The position numbers and the translations under genes were made by a program. Below, piece after piece: positions 23,540-28,589 of a stretch of DNA of 28,589 nt. The DNA is from UBA5336 sp039034035 (GTDB lineage Bacteria; Pseudomonadota; Alphaproteobacteria; Caulobacterales; Hyphomonadaceae), in the NCBI GenBank assembly GCA_039034035.1, contig JBCCBN010000019.1, positions 1 through 28,589 on the forward strand, read 5' to 3'. Under the pieces are notes generated by a model. It ran no database searches, was not told the DNA's origin, and saw only the letters and a list, made by a program, of their open reading frames with translations. Numbering within the stretch: position 1 is the first letter of the stretch; each line of letters begins with the position of its first letter.

Positions 23540-23554
23540 GTTCCTTACATGTTC
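23540..23554. promoter_or_regulatory. LexA (SOS) box, alphaproteobacterial GTTC-N7-GTTC
   Basis: GTTC at 23540-23543 and GTTC at 23551-23554 are separated by exactly 7 bases (CTTACAT). On the dinB strand this reads GAAC-N7-GAAC. The direct repeat matches the established LexA site of alphaproteobacteria and is placed 15 bases before the dinB start codon, where bound LexA would block transcription. Confidence 0.85.
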
Positions 23555-23585
23555 CAGCCCGCCCTATCACGGCCTTACCCAAGCC

Positions 23586-23600
23586 GTAAACAAGGCTTAA
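23586..23600. promoter_or_regulatory. Putative CtrA box in the dinB-divK intergenic region
   Basis: GTAA-N7-TTAA (23586-23600) matches the CtrA consensus TTAA-N7-TTAA at 7 of 8 bases; on the other strand it reads TTAA-N7-TTAC. It lies 67 bases before the divK ATG and near a possible dinB -35 region. A GANTC methylation site (GACTC, 23601-23605) abuts it. CtrA and CcrM/GcrA control of cell-cycle genes is established in Caulobacter; binding here is inferred. Confidence 0.5.
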
Positions 23601-23667
23601 GACTCTCAGCCTAAGGGTATTGGCAGAAAACTCGATTGGGCCGCTCAGGCCGCGGTGGGGGCAGGTG

Positions 23668-24072
23668 ATGGTCAAACAGGCGAAACAGAATGCACCCCGC
23701 TCGGTGCTCGTTGTCGAGGACAATGAACTCAACATGCGCCTGTTCTGCGACCTGCTCGATTCCTTCGGCTACCAGACAATCCAGTGCCGCGATGGAGCCG
23801 AGGCCCTGGACATGGCCCGCGCCCGCCAACCCGACCTGATCATCATGGATATCCAGCTCCCCGAAGTCTCCGGCCTCGATATCACGCGCTGGATCAAGGA
23901 TGATGACGAGTTGAAAGCCATCCCTGTCCTGGCTGTCACCGCCTTCGCCATGCGCACCGACGAACAGCGCGTCCGCGAAGCCGGCTGCGAGGGCTACCTC
24001 TCCAAGCCGATCCAGATGTCGTCCTTCATCCGTACCGTCGAAGGCCTCATCCCCGGGAATGCCGCCGCATGA
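23668..24072 (+). CDS. divK: Single-domain response regulator DivK
   Basis: The 134-residue protein is one receiver domain. The acidic pocket is E17-D18 (VVEDNELNMRLF), the phospho-acceptor is D61 in LIIMDIQLPEVSGLD, and the conserved Thr (AVTAFAM) and Lys (YLSKPI) are present. The sequence closely follows Caulobacter DivK as I know it. DivK controls polarity and the CckA-CtrA phosphorelay through DivL, and is switched by PleC and DivJ. I use the ATG at 23668 (GGGG 7 bases upstream) rather than the distant TTG at 23620. The N-terminus is about 9 residues longer than in Caulobacter. It overlaps pleD by ATGA. Confidence 0.94.
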   Translation: MVKQAKQNAPRSVLVVEDNELNMRLFCDLLDSFGYQTIQCRDGAEALDMARARQPDLIIMDIQLPEVSGLDITRWIKDDDELKAIPVLAVTAFAMRTDEQRVREAGCEGYLSKPIQMSSFIRTVEGLIPGNAAA

Positions 24073-25436
24073 GCACGCGTATACTGGTTGTCGATGATAT
24101 CGAACAGAACCGGCGCATGCTGCGCGCCCGGCTGGAAGCGTCCTATCACGACGTCATCGAGGCGGAAGCCGGTGTCGAAGCGATCGAAATCGCTGAACTG
24201 GAACGGCCGAGCATCATCCTGCTCGACGTCATGATGCCCGGGATCGATGGTTTCGAGACCTGCCGCCGGCTGAAATCCAATCCCCTCACCGCGCATATCC
24301 CGGTCGTGATGGTCACCGCCCTTTCGGATTCGGAACACCGGGTGCAGGGCCTTGAAGCCGGTGCCGAGGACTTCCTCACCAAGCCGATTGACGAGATCGC
24401 CCTCAGTTCCCGCATCGAAGCCCTGTCGCGCTATAATACGGTCGCCGAAGAGTTGCGCCAGCGCCAGGCCAGTGGTGCGGCCGTCGGCGCGTTCGACGAG
24501 CAGGAAACCATCGAGCTCGGCCGCCCCGTCCGCGTTTTCGTCCTCGACGAGCTGACCCGTCGTGCAAACCGGACAGCCGACATCCTGCGCAGCGCCGGCC
24601 ACACCGTGGTCACCTTGCGCGAAGCGGATGGCATGGCCGCGCTCGGCGAAACCGGTGTCGATATCATCGTCATGCCGGTGTCCGGCCAGAGTTTCGAACC
24701 CCTCAAGCTCTGCGCTCATTTCAGGATGAGCGACCGCACCCGGGCGATCTCGATCATCGCCGCAGCCGACGAACACGACCAGGATATTGCGGCCCGCGCC
24801 ATGAAGCTGGGCGCGTCAGACACCGTGCTGATGCCGATCGAGCCCGAGGAACTGATCGCAAGGGTCCGCACCCAGGCCCGTCGCACCCGCTATATCGAGA
24901 TCATGCGCCGGCGGGTCGACCGGGGGCTCGAACTGTCGGTCATCGACCAACTCACCGGCCTCTATAATCGCCGCTATATGGTGTCCCAGCTCCAGAAATG
25001 GCTACAGCGTTCGGCCATGGGCGGCGCGCCCGTCTCCATCGTCGCCCTCGACATCGACCATTTCAAACAGGTCAATGACACTTGGGGCCACCAGGCTGGC
25101 GACGGCGTCCTCCAGGACATTGCGACCCGCCTGAACGCCCATGTCCGCCCGCAGGATGTGGTCTGCCGGCCCGGCGGGGAAGAGTTCATCATCATCCTGC
25201 CTGAAACCGCCGGCGATGTGGCCTGCACCGCGGCAGAGCGCCTGCGCCAGGCCATCGCCGCTGAGCCGTTCGAAGTGGATGCGGTACCGACAACCCTGGA
25301 CATCACCGTCTCTGCAGGCGTCTCCACCACCAGCGGCCGCGACGACACGCCCGCCGCCCTGATGAAACGGGCCGACACCGCCCTCTATTCGGCCAAGACC
25401 GAAGGCCGGAACCGGGTCAAGAGCCTCGCCGCCTGA
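24069..25436 (+). CDS. pleD: Diguanylate cyclase response regulator PleD
   Basis: It makes cyclic di-GMP when phosphorylated and drives the swarmer-to-stalked transition in relatives. The 455-residue protein has receiver 1 with D9-D10, phospho-acceptor D53 (ILLDVMMPG) and K105. A second receiver-like domain (about 155-280) has no Asp at the phospho-site (IIVMPVSG), as in PleD pseudo-receivers. The GGDEF domain (about 290-455) has the active site GGEEF at 369-373. The allosteric inhibition site RxxD is present as R360-P-Q-D363, so product inhibition should work. It overlaps divK by ATGA, as expected for a divK-pleD operon. Confidence 0.96.
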   Translation: MSTRILVVDDIEQNRRMLRARLEASYHDVIEAEAGVEAIEIAELERPSIILLDVMMPGIDGFETCRRLKSNPLTAHIPVVMVTALSDSEHRVQGLEAGAEDFLTKPIDEIALSSRIEALSRYNTVAEELRQRQASGAAVGAFDEQETIELGRPVRVFVLDELTRRANRTADILRSAGHTVVTLREADGMAALGETGVDIIVMPVSGQSFEPLKLCAHFRMSDRTRAISIIAAADEHDQDIAARAMKLGASDTVLMPIEPEELIARVRTQARRTRYIEIMRRRVDRGLELSVIDQLTGLYNRRYMVSQLQKWLQRSAMGGAPVSIVALDIDHFKQVNDTWGHQAGDGVLQDIATRLNAHVRPQDVVCRPGGEEFIIILPETAGDVACTAAERLRQAIAAEPFEVDAVPTTLDITVSAGVSTTSGRDDTPAALMKRADTALYSAKTEGRNRVKSLAA

Positions 25437-25452
25437 CCCGCCCTTGGCGCAA

Positions 25453-26376
25453 TCAGGGTACGCCGTTCGCCCGTTTCGGCTTTGGCCGGTAGCGCGCGCA
25501 CAAATTCCCCACCAGCCGCGCCTCCTCTTCCCGCGGACTGCCAGCCCGCCAGGCAATGCCGATTTCACGGCCCACCATGGCCGGCTCAAAACCTGACACG
25601 TGCACGTCCATGCCCTTGGTCAGCCCCGCATCGACGGCCAGGCGCGGCAACATAGAAACCCCCAGCCCGCCCTCGACCATATAGGCCAGCGTCAGCAGCG
25701 ACGTTGCCGTCACATCGGTCTTGTCCCGCTGCGCCGGGAGGTTGCACAGCTTTACCGTATGGTCGCGCAGGCAGTGGCCATCCTCCAGCAGCAGGATGTC
25801 CTCATCAAGCAGGTCACCCGGCGTCTTCGCACCCTCGCTCGCCAGCGGATGGGTAACCGGCGACACCACCATGAACGCATCACTGAACAGGGTCTCATGC
25901 TCGATCCCCGGCGTCGGCCAGGGCAGCGCAATCAGCGCCGCATCCAGGCTCCGCGTCCGCAGCGCCTCGAGCAATCGGTCGGTCGTGTCCTCGCGAATAA
26001 ACAGCTTCAAGTCCGGATACGCCGCCCGCAACGGCTTCAGCACCGATGGCAGCAGGAACGGCGCCACGGTCGGGATCGCACCCAGCCGGAACGGACCGGT
26101 CAGCGGGCTGGCGGTCTGCCGCGTCGCCGCGACGAGGTCCTGCGCCGACGCCAGGATCATCTTTGCCCGCTCCGCCGCGATCTCGCCCGCGCTCGTCAGA
26201 ACCGTGCCGCGCGCATGCCGCTCGACAAGCTGCACATCCATCATCGCCTCCACTTCCCGGATCGCGGTGGACAGGGTGGGTTGGGTCACGTGGCACTGTT
26301 CCGCCGCCCGCGAGAACGAGCCGGTATCGGCAATCGCAACCAGGAACTGGAGTTGGCGAAGGGTCGGGGTCTGCAT
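25453..26376 (-). CDS. oxyR: Hydrogen-peroxide-sensing LysR regulator OxyR
   Basis: The 307-residue protein starts at 26376 (MQTPTLRQLQFLVAIADTGSFSRAAE), the family-typical N-terminus; a longer TTG start at 26421 is unlikely. The winged helix-turn-helix lies at about residues 5-62. The effector domain keeps both redox cysteines, C202 in EDGHCLRDH and C211, nine residues apart as in E. coli OxyR (C199 and C208), so a disulfide switch should be functional. OxyR activates peroxide defence genes. No catalase, peroxidase or dps gene is in the window. It is divergent from the acyl-CoA synthetase gene and converges with pleD, with 16 bases between the two stops. Confidence 0.93.
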   Translation of the reverse strand: MQTPTLRQLQFLVAIADTGSFSRAAEQCHVTQPTLSTAIREVEAMMDVQLVERHARGTVLTSAGEIAAERAKMILASAQDLVAATRQTASPLTGPFRLGAIPTVAPFLLPSVLKPLRAAYPDLKLFIREDTTDRLLEALRTRSLDAALIALPWPTPGIEHETLFSDAFMVVSPVTHPLASEGAKTPGDLLDEDILLLEDGHCLRDHTVKLCNLPAQRDKTDVTATSLLTLAYMVEGGLGVSMLPRLAVDAGLTKGMDVHVSGFEPAMVGREIGIAWRAGSPREEEARLVGNLCARYRPKPKRANGVP

Positions 26377-26524
26377 CGCCAATTCAAGAGCATGGAACCC
26401 ACCAGGGGTAAACGCGGTCAATTCGGCGTCTTTTCCCCGCGTGAGGTCTTCCAGTCTGCGCGCCAGGCCCTAAGCTGACCAGCAAGCAGCACGACAAGAT
26501 GCGACATGCCCAAGGGAGGCCCCA

Positions 26525-28081
26525 ATGACCGGATTTCACCCCTGCCACCACGCAGCGGCAACCCCAGACAAGCCGGCCCTGATCATGGCAGGGTCCGGAG
26601 AGACCCGCAGTTTCGGTCAACTCGAAGCCCGCTCAAACCAGATCGCCCATGGCTTCCGTGAAGCCGGCCTGAAACCCGGCGACACCATCGCCATCTTCGC
26701 TGAAAACAGCCTCGCCTTCTTCGACGCCTGCTGGGCCGCCCAGCGAGCCGGGCTCTATTTCGTCTGCATCTCCTCGCGGCTCACCGCCCCCGAAGTCGCC
26801 TACATTCTCACCGACAGCGGCGCGTCCCTGTTCATCGCCGGCGCCAGTCTCGGCCCCGTCGCCACCGCCGCCCGCGCCGAAGCCGGCACGCCCACCGCCT
26901 GGTCGATGGATGGTGAGATCGACGGCTTTGCCAGCCTCGAGACCCACACCGCCCAGTTCCCCACCACGCCCATCGCCGACGAAATGGCCGGTACCGACAT
27001 GCTCTATTCATCGGGCACCACCGGCCGGCCAAAAGGCATCCGCCCGCCGCTCGAGCCAAACCTGCCAATCGACGATGACAGCGTCCTCGGCCAGATCAGC
27101 CGCGCCCTGTGCCGGGTCACCCCAGCCTCGATCTACCTCTCGCCCGCGCCCCTCTACCATGCCGCCCCCTTGCGCTGGTGCATGTCCTTCAGTCGCTTCG
27201 GCATCACCCTCGTGATCATGGAAAAGTTCGATCCCGAAGCCTACCTCGCCACCGTCGAAAAATTCCGGATCACCCATTCCCAACTCGTCCCGACCATGTT
27301 CGTCCGCATGCTCAAACTGCCCGAAGCCGTGCGCACCCGGTACGATGTTTCGTCGCTCGACTGCGCAATCCACGCAGCCGCCCCCTGCCCCGTACCGGTC
27401 AAACAGCAGATGATCGAATGGTGGGGCCCGATTATCGAGGAGTACTATGCCGGCTCGGAAGGAAACGGCATGTGCTGGACCAACAGCGCCGATTGGCTGG
27501 CCCACAAGGGCACGGTCGGGCGGCCAATCTGGGGCGAGCTACACATCTGCGATGAGGACGGTGACGAAGTCCCCGTCGGCGAGGAAGGCCAGGTCTATTT
27601 CGGCGGCACGCCGCCGCCGACCTACCACAATGACGAAGAGAAAACCAAAGGCGCCCTCAACCCGAAACATACCGACTGGTCATCGCTCGGCGACGTTGGC
27701 AAGGTCGACGCCGATGGCTTCCTGTACCTGACCGACCGCAAGGCGTTCATGATCATATCCGGCGGGGTAAACATCTATCCCCAGGAAACCGAGAACGTCT
27801 TGATCACCCACCCCAAGGTCGCCGATTGCGCCGTCATCGGCGTGCCCGATTCAGATTTCGGCGAAGCGGTGAAGGCGGTTGTCCAGCCCATGCCCGGCTT
27901 TGCCGCCGATGAGGCGCTGGCCGACGAATTGATGGCGTTCTGCCAGGACAATCTCTCGAAACTCAAATGCCCCAAAAGCATCGATTTCGACCCCGAACTT
28001 CCCCGCCACCCCACCGGCAAGCTCTATAAACGCCTCATCCGCGACCGCTATTGGGGAAAGTCCGAAAGCCGTATCGTTTAG
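26525..28081 (+). CDS. Acyl-CoA synthetase (AMP-dependent, ANL superfamily)
   Basis: The 518-residue protein activates a carboxylic acid to acyl-AMP and then to acyl-CoA. The P-loop is SSGTTGRPKG (162-171). The A5 region is YYAGSEGNGM. The hinge region is TDRKAFMIISGGVNIYPQE (G413 in GGVN). The C-terminal lysine lies in HPTGKLYKR. A strong AAGGGAGG lies just before the ATG at 26525. The substrate is probably a medium- or long-chain fatty acid or an aromatic acid; the sequence does not decide. It lies upstream of a MaoC-type hydratase gene, which fits fatty-acid or related acyl-CoA metabolism. The small convergent antitoxin-like gene separates the two. Confidence 0.92.
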   Translation: MTGFHPCHHAAATPDKPALIMAGSGETRSFGQLEARSNQIAHGFREAGLKPGDTIAIFAENSLAFFDACWAAQRAGLYFVCISSRLTAPEVAYILTDSGASLFIAGASLGPVATAARAEAGTPTAWSMDGEIDGFASLETHTAQFPTTPIADEMAGTDMLYSSGTTGRPKGIRPPLEPNLPIDDDSVLGQISRALCRVTPASIYLSPAPLYHAAPLRWCMSFSRFGITLVIMEKFDPEAYLATVEKFRITHSQLVPTMFVRMLKLPEAVRTRYDVSSLDCAIHAAAPCPVPVKQQMIEWWGPIIEEYYAGSEGNGMCWTNSADWLAHKGTVGRPIWGELHICDEDGDEVPVGEEGQVYFGGTPPPTYHNDEEKTKGALNPKHTDWSSLGDVGKVDADGFLYLTDRKAFMIISGGVNIYPQETENVLITHPKVADCAVIGVPDSDFGEAVKAVVQPMPGFAADEALADELMAFCQDNLSKLKCPKSIDFDPELPRHPTGKLYKRLIRDRYWGKSESRIV

Positions 28082-28095
28082 CGCATCGGGCTCGG

Positions 28096-28233
28096 CTAGT
28101 TCGGACGCTTCAGGTCCTGCTCAATCAACCGTTTGAGATAGTCGCTCATGGACACGCCCTGCGACGCGGCGCGCGCCTTCAACCGGCTATGAAGCTCGTC
28201 CGGTACTTCGCGGGTCTGAATGTGTCTTCCCAC
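28096..28233 (-). CDS. Orphan FitA/VapB-type ribbon-helix-helix antitoxin-like protein, short
   Basis: This 45-residue ORF begins with GTG at 28233; an in-frame stop lies four codons upstream. AGGG lies about 8 bases before the start. It reads as the ribbon-helix-helix DNA-binding part of FitA/VapB antitoxins: a beta strand (HIQTREVP), helix A (DELHSRLKARAAS) and helix B (SMSDYLKRLIEQDLK). Typical members have about 75-80 residues; the C-terminal toxin-neutralising region is missing here. No PIN toxin gene follows: 14 bases after its stop lies the end of the convergent acyl-CoA synthetase gene. A palindrome just upstream suggests autoregulation. It may be a remnant or a free-standing regulator. 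Confidence 0.75.
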   Translation of the reverse strand: MGRHIQTREVPDELHSRLKARAASQGVSMSDYLKRLIEQDLKRPN

Positions 28234-28246
28234 GGACTGACCCTAC

Positions 28247-28265
28247 TTCATGTTCCGCACATGAA
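28247..28265. promoter_or_regulatory. Candidate operator palindrome of the antitoxin-like gene
   Basis: TTCATGT (28247-28253) and ACATGAA (28259-28265) form a perfect inverted repeat with 5 bases between. It ends 13 bases before the GTG start. FitA/VapB-type proteins are known to bind inverted repeats in their own promoters; binding here is inferred. Confidence 0.55.
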
Positions 28266-28365
28266 CAATCGCCAAAAAGCCGCCCCGCCGTAACGGCATG
28301 GCTTGCGTTTGCCCGCGCCTCGCCCCTTTAATGCAGCCAGCAAAAGCGTCCAAGGAGGATCCCCA

Positions 28366-28589
28366 ATGGCCAGCCCGAATACCGTCCACTACAACGATCT
28401 CGAAACCCTCGCCGGCAAGGAAGTCGGCGTCAGTGACTGGCACACGATTGACCAGGACCGGGTGAACATGTTCGCCGACGCCACCGGCGATCACCAATGG
28501 ATCCATGTGGACGTCGAGCGGGCGACGAAGGAACTGGGCAGCCCGATCGTCCATGGCTATCTCACCCTATCGCTGCTGCCCATGCTCGG
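28366..28589 (+). CDS. MaoC-like (R)-hydratase/dehydratase, N-terminal part (cut by window edge)
   Basis: Seventy-four codons are visible from the ATG at 28366, which has a strong AAGGAGG 7 bases upstream. The sequence carries the hot-dog-fold hydratase motif FADATGDHQWIHVD (the MaoC/NodN signature, with catalytic Asp and His at about residues 42 and 47). The conserved PIVHGYLTLSLLPML follows. Members hydrate enoyl-CoA in fatty-acid or polyhydroxyalkanoate metabolism; NodN-type proteins are relatives. It lies downstream of the acyl-CoA synthetase gene on the same strand, so a shared acyl-CoA pathway is likely (inference). Confidence 0.88.
   Translation, partial: MASPNTVHYNDLETLAGKEVGVSDWHTIDQDRVNMFADATGDHQWIHVDVERATKELGSPIVHGYLTLSLLPML

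Noticed and set aside
24069..25436. Degenerate second receiver of PleD as evidence of a defective gene
   Set aside because: PleD proteins normally carry such a pseudo-receiver. The GGEEF active site and RxxD inhibition site are intact.
27775..28095. PIN-domain toxin gene partner for the ribbon-helix-helix gene
   Set aside because: The space downstream of the small gene is occupied by the end of the acyl-CoA synthetase gene. The antisense frame there (27775-28020) has no PIN-type acidic residues or motif.

Overview
The window is GC-rich chromosomal DNA from an alphaproteobacterium, most likely from the stalked or dimorphic Caulobacterales, Maricaulales or Hyphomonadales group. The evidence is a divK-pleD cell-cycle signalling operon, an alphaproteobacterial LexA box (GTTC-N7-GTTC) before a zinc-finger DinB, a CtrA-like box and GANTC site near divK, an SDHAF4/DUF1674 gene, and the order htpX, rsmB, lipoprotein, rpe, heparinase, purH. 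No tRNA, rRNA, CRISPR array, prophage or intact transposase was seen. This assignment rests on gene content alone.

Region 1 (1-6500) is an assimilatory sulfate-reduction module. A tightly overlapping plus-strand operon runs cobA (siroheme methyltransferase), DUF2849, glutathione S-transferase, cysI (siroheme/4Fe-4S sulfite reductase), DUF934, cysH (4Fe-4S APS reductase). A GcvA-type LysR regulator is divergent from it, and a partial ferredoxin-NADP reductase lies beyond. The likely flow is NADPH to Fpr to ferredoxin to CysI, with CysH supplying sulfite and CobA feeding siroheme synthesis. No cysJ, no cysDN and no precorrin-2 dehydrogenase are present here.

Region 2 (6500-10900) holds two divergent exported or membrane-anchored hydrolases: a SxxK serine hydrolase with a long disordered tail, and an S9 prolyl-oligopeptidase-type peptidase. 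Next comes a 318-bp non-coding foldback element with terminal inverted repeats flanked by TA. It looks like an IS630/Tc1-type MITE inserted at a CTAG that includes the purH stop codon.

Region 3 (10889-20067) is a minus-strand run in transcription order htpX, rsmB, glycine-zipper lipoprotein, rpe, heparinase II/III-like protein, FlaA1/CapD-type nucleotide-sugar dehydratase, purH. A hairpin-rich repeat lies just upstream of purH.

Region 4 (20166-25436) holds the SDHAF4-like gene, then zapE, a rhomboid protease and dinB on the minus strand. dinB is divergent from divK-pleD across a compact regulatory region.

Region 5 (25453-28589) holds oxyR with both redox cysteines, an acyl-CoA synthetase, a 45-residue orphan ribbon-helix-helix antitoxin-like gene with a palindromic operator candidate and no toxin partner, and the start of a MaoC-type hydratase gene.

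The most unusual items are the foldback element, the orphan antitoxin with its operator, the combined LexA/CtrA divergent promoter, and the GST inside the sulfite-reductase operon. I found no clear wholly new multigene system.
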